From: JAMXLO01 sp963812475
Lineage (GTDB): Bacteria > Pseudomonadota > Alphaproteobacteria > Acetobacterales > Acetobacteraceae
Assembly (NCBI GenBank): GCA_963812475.1
Contig: CAWEVI010000005.1
Coordinates: 248,001-312,000 of the forward strand
Reading direction: 5' to 3'
DNA length: 64,000 nt
Shown piece after piece: positions 56,842 through 64,000 of this stretch. The translations under genes were made by a program, and so were the position numbers. Position 1 is the first letter of the stretch. Each line of letters starts with the position of its first letter. The notes under the pieces were generated by a model. That model was given only the letters and a program-made list of their open reading frames with translations, was not told the origin of the DNA and searched no databases.

Positions 56842-57797
56842 TCAGCCGCCGCCACCTGCTGATCGGCGTGAGCGCGCTTGTGACGGCCAGGGCGGCGCAT
56901 GCCGATGAGACCCCCGCCCTGCTGGTCGGTGCCCGCGCCGGATCCGGAACCGACGCGTTGGCGCGATCCTTCGCGCCCTTCCTCGCGCGCCATATGCAGT
57001 ACACGGGGTTCGATGTCCGCAACATCCAGGGCAGCGCGGGTATCGCCGCGGCGCGCGCGGTGGCCGAGGCTTCGCCGAACGGCTTGGTTCTGGGTTGGGC
57101 CGCTACGCCGACACTGCCCGCCCGGACGGTGGATCGTGGCGCCGACGACCTGCTGCAGCGCATCATCCTCGTCGGCGCGGTGCAGAAGGAGCCGATCTGC
57201 ATCGTGTCCCCGGTCGCCACCCCGCTGGGTTCCGTGCAGGATATTGTGGAGCGGTCAGCCGACGACGCCGGGGCCGTTCCGCTCGGTACACCGCCGCCCG
57301 GCAGCCCGCCGCATCTCGCGGCATTGCGGCTGCAATCGATCGCTGGCACGCGGCTCAACATCGTGGCGTTTCCGTCTGCCGAGGCGGCGCGCGAGGCGGC
57401 GGTCGCCGGCAACGTGGCCGCTGCCGCGCTCAGCCTGTCCAACGCGATCTGGGCGTTGCGCGAAGGGCGGCTCGTCGGGCTTGGGATCGCGGCGAAGAAC
57501 CGCGCCGATATCTTTCCCGACATGCCGCCGCTACGCGATTCGGGACTGGACCTGTCCGCAGTGATCTATCGCGGGCTGGCGACCCCGATTGGCCTACCGC
57601 AGGAGATCGTCGACCGTCTGGAGACCGCCATGCAGGCTGTGGTCGCTGATCCCGGGTTTCACGAACTGGCCGACAGCATCGGGTTCATCCCAAGCTGGAT
57701 CGACGGAGCCGCCTGGACTGCCAGGGCCGAGGCCGAACGCGCGGAACTGGCGCGTCTCTGGGCAACCGAGCCCTGGCTGCAGGAGGGCGCGGGGTAG
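56838..57797 (+). CDS. Bug/TctC-family tripartite tricarboxylate transporter receptor
   Basis: Periplasmic substrate-binding protein of the tripartite tricarboxylate transporter class, 319 aa. A signal of about 22 residues (SRRHLLIGVSALVTARAAHA) precedes the mature part. It includes VGARAGSGTDALARSFAPFL and VRNIQGSAGIAAARAVAEASPNG, the anion-binding loops of Bug proteins, and YRGLATPIGLPQEIVDRLETAM. The start is GTG 56838, overlapping the secF stop as GTGA. No TctA/TctB membrane genes are nearby, so it is an orphan receptor that would use distant ones. Coupling to secDF is odd. Confidence 0.88.
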   Translation: MISRRHLLIGVSALVTARAAHADETPALLVGARAGSGTDALARSFAPFLARHMQYTGFDVRNIQGSAGIAAARAVAEASPNGLVLGWAATPTLPARTVDRGADDLLQRIILVGAVQKEPICIVSPVATPLGSVQDIVERSADDAGAVPLGTPPPGSPPHLAALRLQSIAGTRLNIVAFPSAEAAREAAVAGNVAAAALSLSNAIWALREGRLVGLGIAAKNRADIFPDMPPLRDSGLDLSAVIYRGLATPIGLPQEIVDRLETAMQAVVADPGFHELADSIGFIPSWIDGAAWTARAEAERAELARLWATEPWLQEGAG

Positions 57798-57807
57798 CAG
57801 CGAGCCG

Positions 57808-59191
57808 TCACCCGATAGAAAACTTCGCGAAAATCTCCTCGGCCCTGCGGAACGCCTTATCCACCGCGGCCTCCGGCGTCATCTTGTTTTTGATCACATC
57901 GGCTTCGACGACGCCCCAGAGTTGCTCGGCGCTGACCTGACCCCAGGCGGGGTTAAAGCCGTTGAAAGAGGGAATGGTCGGGCCGAGCACGCATTCGCGA
58001 ATGTAGGGTGCGCGGTGCGGATCCGACGACTAATCAAGCCACCAAGGGTCATCCTTCACGATTGATGGTATGGCGGGCGCCCAGCGGCCCAGACCGTTTT
58101 TCAGGTTCTCGTTCATGACCTGCGGTTGCATGAAGAATCTCGATGAAGTCCTTGGAGACCTCGACGTTCTTCGCGCCTTTTGGAATGAAGCCGCCGCCGG
58201 CACCTAGCTGAGCCGGCATGGGTTTGCCGTCATTCCCGTTCGGCAAGCCCATGGTCACCGAGTCATGGTAGTATGCCTGTTTGTCGTTGATCATCGCGAG
58301 TTCGGTCGAAATCGTGCCATCAAGATCCATCACGAACAGTTTGGAGTGAAAGCCGTTGTTATTGTCGGAGTCGTTCCAGGTCAGAACGTCCGGCGGAATA
58401 TAGTCCACTTTGTAGGCCGACGTGAGATAGGCGACGGACCGGATGAATGCCTCACGCACCTGCGGATCGTCGGTGTGCAGCTTGCCGTCGGGGGTGACGA
58501 CGTTCCGGCCGCCGTTCGCGATTACGAAGTAGGTGAAGAGTCCATTGCCGTCGTTCGGGCCGACCGTCGTGAGCGACATGCCCATGGCATAAACCTTCCG
58601 CATGCCCTGTTTCCGAAGCGCATCCTGCACGGGCTTGAAGAAATCATGGAATGCGTCCCAGGTCTTCGGAGCGTCCGACAATTTGAAGCCCGCCTTCTCG
58701 ACCAGGTGTCCCCAGATGTGGAACGGAATGGCGGCCTGTTTGATCGGAACCAGATAAGAGCTTCGTCGCCTGGTGGCGTTGTTGTAGTAGGTCGAGGCAG
58801 CGACGGCGGTCTCGCTGAGGAGCGACTTCTGGGGTTCAACGACATCGCTGACATCGAGCAGTCTGTCGTCCCAGGCGTTTTGCGGCAGGATTGTCGCGGG
58901 CGCGTCGTGAAAGATCAGGTCCGGAACATCGCCACTGGTAAGCGCCGAGATGGTCTTCTGGTTCAGAGCCATGAAAGGCATGATGTTGTAATCGAGCTTG
59001 TTACCACTGGCCTTTTCGTAGTCGGCGGCGGTTTTGCGAAACGCCGCGACCTCCGCCGGCACGAAGCCCTGATTGATCCAGATGGTCGCGGTCTTGGCCT
59101 GCGCGTTCGCGATGTGGGGACATGCGAGCAGACTCGTGGCCGCAAAACCGACTGGCGCGCCCAGTATCGAGCGTCGGCTCATCCTCGTCAT
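57808..59191 (-). pseudogene. Sugar-type ABC extracellular binding protein, broken by frameshift and stop
   Basis: Family 1 extracellular solute-binding protein, about 460 aa when repaired. It has a twin-arginine start (SRRSILGAPVGFAATSLLACP). ATIWINQGFVPAEVAAF and LIFHDAPATILPQNAWDDRL follow. One surplus base at about 58138 shifts the frame after SKDFIE. The correct continuation (FMQPQVMNENLKNGLGRWAP) lies in another frame, and that frame then has a TAG at 58030-58032. The C-terminal part (GPTIPSFNGFNPAWGQVSAEQLWG) resumes to 57808. Two separate lesions argue for true decay. No permease or ATPase genes accompany it. Confidence 0.82.
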
Positions 59192-59528
59192 GAACCCTTC
59201 CTTTCCCGCTGGGTGAGCAATTCAGCTTAGCGTGCTGTGGCGATCACAGATTTGCCTGACCGGACCTGGCGATCTCGGCTTTGAATGCTTGTCGGTCGTC
59301 GTGCCGATATCCATGAATCATAAGTGAATGAGATCGGTGGGCACCAGGGCAAGAGCACCCGACATTTGGCGGATTTATTCCCGGTCTTCACGCGAACACT
59401 TTCCGACAACAGGTGGTTGGAACGGTTAATACAAAATTGCGCTGAGCCAAAATCATATGGGCCTGTTGACAGGCGTTGTGCCGCTCCAGACCGTGCCGCG
59501 ATTAAATCAGAGCGAGCTGGAAGACCAC
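59192..59528. other. Intergenic region, no gene seen
   Basis: About 340 bases between the binding-protein remnant (minus) and a small secreted-protein gene (plus), so it should hold the promoters for both. It is less GC-rich than average around 59410-59460. I see no repeat or clear regulatory site. Confidence 0.5.
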
Positions 59529-59774
59529 ATGCGCCTTGTCACTGCCGTGGCTATCATCGCTGGCGTTGCGACGCCGATACAGGTCTCGGGAGCGGACGGC
59601 ACGGTGTCCACCTACTTACGCGATGGTTGGGAGATAAAGGCGGCGTCTCAGATTTCGAGTACCGGGCACACGCAAATCATCTTGCAAAGGGGTCCACAGG
59701 GCGTGGTCTGCACCATCTACTACTCGGTCAAGGATAACGGTTGGATTCCCCAAGGATGTGATCCTCTGCCATAG
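59529..59774 (+). CDS. Small secreted hypothetical protein
   Basis: An 81-aa protein of unknown function. MRLVTAVAIIAGVATPIQVSG is a short Sec signal peptide. The mature part has TYLRDGWEIKAASQIS, QIILQRGPQGVVCTIYY and a final IPQGCDPLP, with two Cys that could form a disulfide. It looks like a short beta-sandwich of the kind often seen as small periplasmic proteins in alphaproteobacteria. ATG 59529 is preferred over an upstream in-frame ATG (59457) because the signal peptide starts here and GGAAG lies nearby. Confidence 0.6.
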   Translation: MRLVTAVAIIAGVATPIQVSGADGTVSTYLRDGWEIKAASQISSTGHTQIILQRGPQGVVCTIYYSVKDNGWIPQGCDPLP

Positions 59775-59892
59775 ACCGAGCAGACTGCTTCGATTGGCGG
59801 TGCCGCGCGGCACCAGACTGGTCTGCGGCAGTCGCGCTACCTGTCAAGCCTTTTGACCCCCACGGTACCAAAAGACTTGCCTTGAGCATGGA

Positions 59893-61032
59893 TTATCGCG
59901 GCACGTGGATGCGGCCGTCGAACAGACGCCTCGCCGTACGGTAGAAGGCGCCGCTGCGCGCCACCCATTGCCCGCCCGCCTCCTGTTCCACATCGGCGCC
60001 CACGATCAGGATGCCCGATGGCATGCCGATGCGGACCTGATCGCCGGCGCCGGGCGCCAGCACCTCCGCGACCACCGTGCCGGCGATGCGGGCAGCCACT
60101 GCGGTGCACAGCGAGGCGGTCAGCGGCAGCGCCCGGTGCGGCTGGCCGTTCGACAGAAAGCGCCCCGTCAGGTCCACCTGCGAGGCCGCAATCCGCTCAC
60201 CCGACAGGGTAGAGGCGTCCATCGGTGGCGCCACGAAACCGATGATCGGCACGGCCGCGACGGCATGCGCCTCGGCGTCATCCCGAGCAATGCCCATGGC
60301 AATCGACGCGTGCCGCCGGATCGCTTGCAGCTTCTCCAAAAGTGCGGGATCGCGCTCAAGTTCTTCCGGCTGTTCGCGTCCGGTCAGACCGATGTCGCGG
60401 GCGCGGACGAACGCGCAGCCGTTGGCCGCGTCCACCATCGAGACGTTGATCGGGCCGATGCCGGGCACATCCAGCCGGTCGGTCGCCCGTCCGGTCGGCA
60501 GCAACCGGCCGGTCGTGGCGCCGCCGGGAGCCAGGAAATCCAGCCGCACCGGTGCTCCCGTGCCGGCTACCCCAGGGATTGCCAGGTCGCCATCGGTGGC
60601 GGCGCGACCGTCCTCCAACGGGAATGTCGAACGAATGATCTTGCCGGTGTTGGTGTTGAAGATCCGCACCATCGCAGTGTCGCCGTTGGGCCTGACGATG
60701 CCCTCATCGACCGCGAATGGGCCGACGGCGGAACTCATGTTGCCGCAGTTGCTGCGGTAGTCCACGCGCGGGTCCCGGATCTGCACCTGCGCGAAGGTAT
60801 AGTCGATATCGGCGTCGGCACGCTCCGACGGCGCCAGGATGCAGACCTTCGAAAGGGAGGAAATACCGCCGCCCATGCCGTTGAGCTGACGTCCGTTCGG
60901 GTCGGGGCTGCCCATGGCGGCCAGAAAGATCGGATCCCACTTCGCGCGCTCCGGCAGGTCGTGCGCATGGAACATCACGGCGCGGCTGGTGCCGCCGCGC
61001 ATGAAGACGGCGGGAAGCGAGAGCAGCGGCAT
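59893..61032 (-). CDS. PrpF-family protein (AcnD-accessory/4-oxalomesaconate tautomerase type)
   Basis: Isomerase-like protein with the diaminopimelate-epimerase fold, 379 aa. VFMRGGTSRAVMFHAHDLP at the N-terminus, GGGISSLSKVCILAPS near residue 60 and RSNCGNMSSAVGPFAVDEG near residue 95 are diagnostic of PrpF. The SNCGN Cys is a catalytic-site residue in the family. Members isomerise aconitate, methylaconitate or oxalomesaconate. ATG 61032 has AGGAGG six bases upstream and lies 21 bases after the lactonase stop, so the two form an operon. With no prpC/acnD nearby, a role in aromatic-acid or sugar-acid catabolism is more likely than the methylcitrate cycle; this is inference. Confidence 0.9.
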   Translation of the reverse strand: MPLLSLPAVFMRGGTSRAVMFHAHDLPERAKWDPIFLAAMGSPDPNGRQLNGMGGGISSLSKVCILAPSERADADIDYTFAQVQIRDPRVDYRSNCGNMSSAVGPFAVDEGIVRPNGDTAMVRIFNTNTGKIIRSTFPLEDGRAATDGDLAIPGVAGTGAPVRLDFLAPGGATTGRLLPTGRATDRLDVPGIGPINVSMVDAANGCAFVRARDIGLTGREQPEELERDPALLEKLQAIRRHASIAMGIARDDAEAHAVAAVPIIGFVAPPMDASTLSGERIAASQVDLTGRFLSNGQPHRALPLTASLCTAVAARIAGTVVAEVLAPGAGDQVRIGMPSGILIVGADVEQEAGGQWVARSGAFYRTARRLFDGRIHVPR

Positions 61033-61053
61033 GGTTGCCTCCTGTGGGCCTCA

Positions 61054-62094
61054 CTAAACGACGAAGCTGATCGCCGAAGGGCTGCCGACGCGGACCTCGT
61101 GAACCGTGCGCGTCAGCATGCCGCTCGCCTTGTCGACGACGAACGCGACGATGTTGTCGTCTTCCTGGTTCGCCGCGTAAAGGAACTCTCCCCCCGGATC
61201 GAGCGCGAAAAAGCGCGGGCGTTTGCCGCCCGTTGGCTCACAGCCGAAGAAAGTGAGACGGCCGCTGTCCTGCGCCACGGCGAATACCGCGACGCTGTCA
61301 TGGCCTCGGTTCGACACGTACAGGAACCGCCCATCCGGCGCGACGGCGATTTCGGCAGTGGTGTTCCGATTGGTCTCGCCTTTCGGCAATGTGCCGACAA
61401 TTTCCATTTCCTCGATCCTTCCGGCATTCCAGCGATAGGCCGTGACCGTGGAATCAAGTTCGTTGTTCACGTAGAGCACCGGCAACGATGGGTGAAAGAT
61501 GCAATGCCGAGGCGCCGCGCCCGGGCGCGACGGCATCGCCTGGTTCAGCGCCAGCAGGCCGTTCTCGAAGCGGAAGATAAAGGTGCAGTCGAAGCCCTTG
61601 TCCGGAACGATGACGAACCGCCGCGATGGATCGAAGATCACTGCGTGCGGATGCGACGAAGCCTGCTGCGTCGGATTTGGTCCTGGCTTGCCTGGGAGTT
61701 CAAACACCTGCGACACCGGCTGCAGCGCACCGTCCTCCGCCAGCGGCAGCACAGCGACATTGCCGCTGGAGTAATTCGGCACAACCAGAAAGCGGTTGGT
61801 CGCGTCCAGCGCCGCATCGACCGGATTGGTTCCGCCGCAAGGCTGTCGATTCAGCAGCCGCAGATGCCCGCTGGATAGATCGATGCCGAACGCACTGACA
61901 TGGGTAAGCCCTCCATGCACCGAATACAGCACGCGGTTGTCTGGATGCAGCGTGAACAGCGACGGGTTCTCTTCGCCTGTCACGTGCTGCACATGCGTCC
62001 ACGCGCCGCTTGACGTATCCACGCGGTACACATGGATGCCGTCGCCGCGGCCGTCGCGGTCGTTCGTGGTATAACCGCCGACATAGGCGAACAT
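61054..62094 (-). CDS. Beta-propeller lactonase (6-phosphogluconolactonase/YbhE type)
   Basis: Seven-bladed beta-propeller lactonase of the Pgl/YbhE family, 346 aa. The opening AYVGGYTTNDRDGRGDGIHVY and repeated blade patterns are visible: FTLHPDNRVLYSVHG, LVVPNYSSGNVAVLPL, SSHPHAVIFDPSRRFVIVPDKG, APDGRFLYVSNRGHDSVAVF and LDPGGEFLYAANQEDDNIVAF. PDKGFDC and the propeller-centre His and Arg residues fit the active site. ATG 62094 has AAGGAGG five bases upstream. No signal peptide is seen. It may open a lactone whose acid is then isomerised by the PrpF protein. Confidence 0.9.
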   Translation of the reverse strand: MFAYVGGYTTNDRDGRGDGIHVYRVDTSSGAWTHVQHVTGEENPSLFTLHPDNRVLYSVHGGLTHVSAFGIDLSSGHLRLLNRQPCGGTNPVDAALDATNRFLVVPNYSSGNVAVLPLAEDGALQPVSQVFELPGKPGPNPTQQASSHPHAVIFDPSRRFVIVPDKGFDCTFIFRFENGLLALNQAMPSRPGAAPRHCIFHPSLPVLYVNNELDSTVTAYRWNAGRIEEMEIVGTLPKGETNRNTTAEIAVAPDGRFLYVSNRGHDSVAVFAVAQDSGRLTFFGCEPTGGKRPRFFALDPGGEFLYAANQEDDNIVAFVVDKASGMLTRTVHEVRVGSPSAISFVV

Positions 62095-62470
62095 CGCTGC
62101 CTCCTTCAGATCCGCGGCACCGGGATCGTTGGCATCCGCTCGATGTCCGCGCGCGCGGCACTCAACCGATAGCCCACGTCGTTGTCAGCCGTCAGATACA
62201 CGTGGCTCACGCCCATGCAGAATGTCAGGACGCCGTCGGCAAGCTTTGCGCTTCAGACAGTTCTCCATGCAGGCGTCTCCTACGCGATCTATCGAGCTGA
62301 TTGGGCCTGATTTGGGAACCGTGCATCTCGGACGATCCGGAGTCCAGAGCAGCCGCGCTGGCTGGCCGTAAGGAAGGTCCACACAGAGCAGCCTTTGGCC
62401 GCAACCAGACCAAAGCGAGGGTCGCACGGGTGCCTCGCCATGTTGGTTTCAGGCTGGATCAGGCACCAGG
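62095..62470. other. Intergenic region upstream of the lactonase gene
   Basis: About 375 bases that should contain the lactonase promoter. No gene or repeat is recognisable here; open frames on both strands are short and lack family motifs. Confidence 0.5.
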
Positions 62471-62590
62471 AGGGGAACCGCAAATAACGCAGAGAACGCA
62501 AATGGCGCGCTTGCCCGGTTAGGGGGCCAAACTTGAGGCAATGTCGCTGCAATCTGCATTTGCGTTATTTGCGTTATTTGCGGTTCCCCT
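62471..62590. repeat. 33-bp inverted repeat pair (31/33 identical)
   Basis: The left arm (62471-62503, starting AGGGGAACCGCAAATAACGC) and the right arm (62558-62590, ending GCGGTTCCCCT) are reverse complements except at two positions. The spacer is 54 bases. The arms contain short direct repeats of the type AACGCAAAT. It looks like a dispersed intergenic palindrome or a miniature element. Confidence 0.85.
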
Positions 62591-62677
62591 TGCCTTGCAT
62601 CGGTGCAGTCGCCTGCGTGCGATGACCCTTGAAGGATACTGTCAAGCGACGCAGCGCGTTATCGGCCGTCTATCGGA

Positions 62678-62702
62678 AAATCACCGCAGGCTGCGGTGAT
62701 TT
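62678..62702. repeat. Perfect 12-bp palindrome
   Basis: AAATCACCGCAG (62678-62689) and CTGCGGTGATTT (62691-62702) are exact reverse complements around one base. As RNA this would fold with a short loop. It lies 13 bases before the next inverted repeat. Confidence 0.85.
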
Positions 62703-62715
62703 GGAAGGTTGGTAG

Positions 62716-62854
62716 CACAGAGTTCACCGAGATCCCACCGAGGGCCACTGAAGAAGTGAAGATTGGGTTGCGCGCGCAGCTCTTTGACCGCTCTGCTTCT
62801 CTTCTTCCGTGGCACTCGGTGAATCTTCCTCGGAACTCTGCGTGGGCCTTTTTT
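62716..62854. repeat. Imperfect ~41-bp inverted repeat followed by a T-run
   Basis: The left arm (62716-62756, CACAGAGTTCACCGAG to AAGAAG) and the right arm (62801-62845, CTTCTTCCGTGGCACTCGGTGA to CTGCGTGG) are complementary with gaps. The right arm is followed by GGCC and six T (62849-62854). The CACAGAGTTCACCGAG-type wording resembles widely dispersed bacterial intergenic repeats. The T-run could make it a terminator. Confidence 0.75.
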
Positions 62855-62943
62855 GCTGCCCGACCATCGCCTGTCGCCTCGGTCGCTTGCCGCACACCGG
62901 AAAACTCGACATGCTTTCATCAACCACGGACAGGGGGCGCACG

Positions 62944-64000
62944 ATGCGACGACGGTCGTTTCTGAAAGCCGGGATGGCCGGCGCCCTGGCAGCGTCCCTG
63001 CCGCGTGTTTCGATTGGACAACCGGCCAACGCCAGCGTCCTGCGCTTCGTGCCGCAGGCAAACCTCACCCTGCTCGATCCAATCATCACGACAGCCGCGG
63101 TGACAGCGAACCACGCGTGGATGGTGTGGGACACGCTGTTCGGCGTGAACGCAGCCCAGCAGGCGAAGCCGCAGATGGCCGAGGGCTACACTGTCTCCGA
63201 CGATGGCCGTACGTATCTGATCAGGTTGCGCGAAGGGCTCAAATGGCAGGATGGCGAGCCGGTGCGCGCTCAGGACTGCGCCGCAAGCCTCGCGCGCTGG
63301 GCAATGCGCGACACGTTCGGCCAGACAATCGCAAAGGTCGTCGATGCGTGGGGTACGGCCGACGACCGCACCATCAAGGTCACGCTGCGGCAGCCCTTCC
63401 CGTTGCTGATCGACGCGATTGCCAAACCCGACGCGCAGATCGCCTTCATGATGCCGGAGCGGCTGGCCAAGACCGATCCGTACCAGACGATCACGGAAAT
63501 TGTCGGCTCCGGCCCGTTCCGCTTCGTAAAGGACGAGTTTGTCGCCGGCAGCAGCGCCGCGTGGGAGAAGTTCGACGGCTACATTCCGCGTCAGGAGGCG
63601 CCGGACTGGACCACGGGTGGCAAGATCGCCAACTTCCAGCGGATCGAATGGAAAATCATTCCCGACGCCGCGACCGCGTCCGCCGCATTGCAGAGCGGCG
63701 AAGTGGACTGGTACGAGCAGGTGCAGGCCGATCTCGTGCCGCTCCTGCGGCGCAATGGCGATATCGCAATCGCCGCGTCCAATCCGCAGGGCTATATCGG
63801 CGGCCTGCGGTTCAACCATTTGCATCCGCCGTTCAACGACGTGCGCCTGCGCCGCGCGGTGCTGACCGCGGTCAACCAGGAAGACTACATGGGGGCGATC
63901 ACGGGGAACGATCCGACCTCGTGGCAGGTCTGCCGGTCGCAATTCCCCTGCGGTACGACGTACGGTTCCCAGGTCGATATGCCGGTGCAGAAGGGCGACA
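62944..64000 (+). CDS. ABC transporter substrate-binding protein, oligopeptide/DppA type (3' end outside window)
   Basis: Family 5 extracellular solute-binding protein; 352 residues are visible before the window ends, where about 520-540 are usual. The start RRRSFLKAGMAGALAASLP is a Tat signal. The mature part has FVPQANLTLLDPIITTAAVT, MAEGYTVSDDGRTYLIRLREGLKWQDG and AQDCAASLARW, the classic opening of this family. EIVGSGPFRFVKDEF and VRLRRAVLTAVNQEDY follow. ATG 62944 has AGGGGG seven bases upstream. The permease and ATPase genes are expected downstream of the window. Members bind dipeptides, nickel chelates, glutathione or opines; the ligand is not evident. Confidence 0.93.
   Translation, partial: MRRRSFLKAGMAGALAASLPRVSIGQPANASVLRFVPQANLTLLDPIITTAAVTANHAWMVWDTLFGVNAAQQAKPQMAEGYTVSDDGRTYLIRLREGLKWQDGEPVRAQDCAASLARWAMRDTFGQTIAKVVDAWGTADDRTIKVTLRQPFPLLIDAIAKPDAQIAFMMPERLAKTDPYQTITEIVGSGPFRFVKDEFVAGSSAAWEKFDGYIPRQEAPDWTTGGKIANFQRIEWKIIPDAATASAALQSGEVDWYEQVQADLVPLLRRNGDIAIAASNPQGYIGGLRFNHLHPPFNDVRLRRAVLTAVNQEDYMGAITGNDPTSWQVCRSQFPCGTTYGSQVDMPVQKGD

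Noticed and set aside
59905..61878. A 657-codon open frame on the plus strand
   Set aside because: It lies antisense to the PrpF and lactonase genes, is rich in Arg/His/Gln/Ala, and has no family motifs. It is a product of high GC.

Overview
This is a 64 kb, GC-rich, gene-dense chromosomal window, most likely from an alphaproteobacterium. The best clue is a GTTC-N7-GTTC LexA-type SOS box directly in front of dinB, which is the alphaproteobacterial form. Other features that fit, though less specifically, are Bug/TctC-type receptors, many ACS/MHS-type MFS porters, MmgE/PrpD and PrpF catabolic enzymes, overlapping start/stop codons and frequent GTG starts. An acetobacterial or rhizobial relative is plausible but is inference. 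I saw no rRNA, tRNA or CRISPR array.

Layout. 1-1586: two PotB/PotC-like permeases, the first cut by the window edge. 1597-6989: a minus-strand run (TauD-type dioxygenase, luciferase-like oxidoreductase, copper amine oxidase) divergent from an MmgE/PrpD gene. 7122-8294: an enolase-superfamily dehydratase/racemase. 8380-11461: a DNA-damage locus, with alkB-like and dinB genes divergent around an SOS box and tandem 14-mers, and dinB overlapping a DUF763 gene. 12069-12688: an internally deleted IS630-family element. 13294-14541: a cyclopropane-fatty-acid-synthase-like gene.

14916-29809: a polyketide locus. On the minus strand lie a Pro/Phe/Met-rich protein, an acyl-AMP ligase, a FabG-like reductase, a free acyl carrier protein, a single-module PKS (KS-AT-DH-KR-ACP-TE), a SAM/class III cyclase/STAND ATPase/TPR regulator and a patatin-like lipase. 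The start/stop overlaps suggest one long operon. A type II thioesterase is divergent from it. The PKS carries an apparent 1-nt frameshift within its first ~55 codons.

30071-48664: mixed catabolic genes. These include alpha/beta and isochorismatase-like hydrolases, a frameshifted Baeyer-Villiger monooxygenase, two acyl-CoA dehydrogenases, a methyltransferase, a cupin, an AtuA-like pair with an MFS porter, mobA, CopC, an amidohydrolase, a frameshifted sulfatase, an aldo/keto reductase and an SDR. 48670-53832: an MFS porter and a complete RbsABC-type sugar importer. 54295-57797: secD, secF and an overlapping Bug receptor gene. 57808-59191: a decayed sugar-type binding protein. 59529-62094: a small secreted protein, a PrpF isomerase and a beta-propeller lactonase. 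62471-62854: a cluster of three inverted repeats. 62944-64000: the start of an oligopeptide-type binding protein.

Six genes in the window are broken by indels, an internal deletion or a stop codon. Part of this may be assembly error. The deleted IS630 element, the deleted aldo/keto reductase and the binding-protein gene with both a frameshift and a stop look like real decay.
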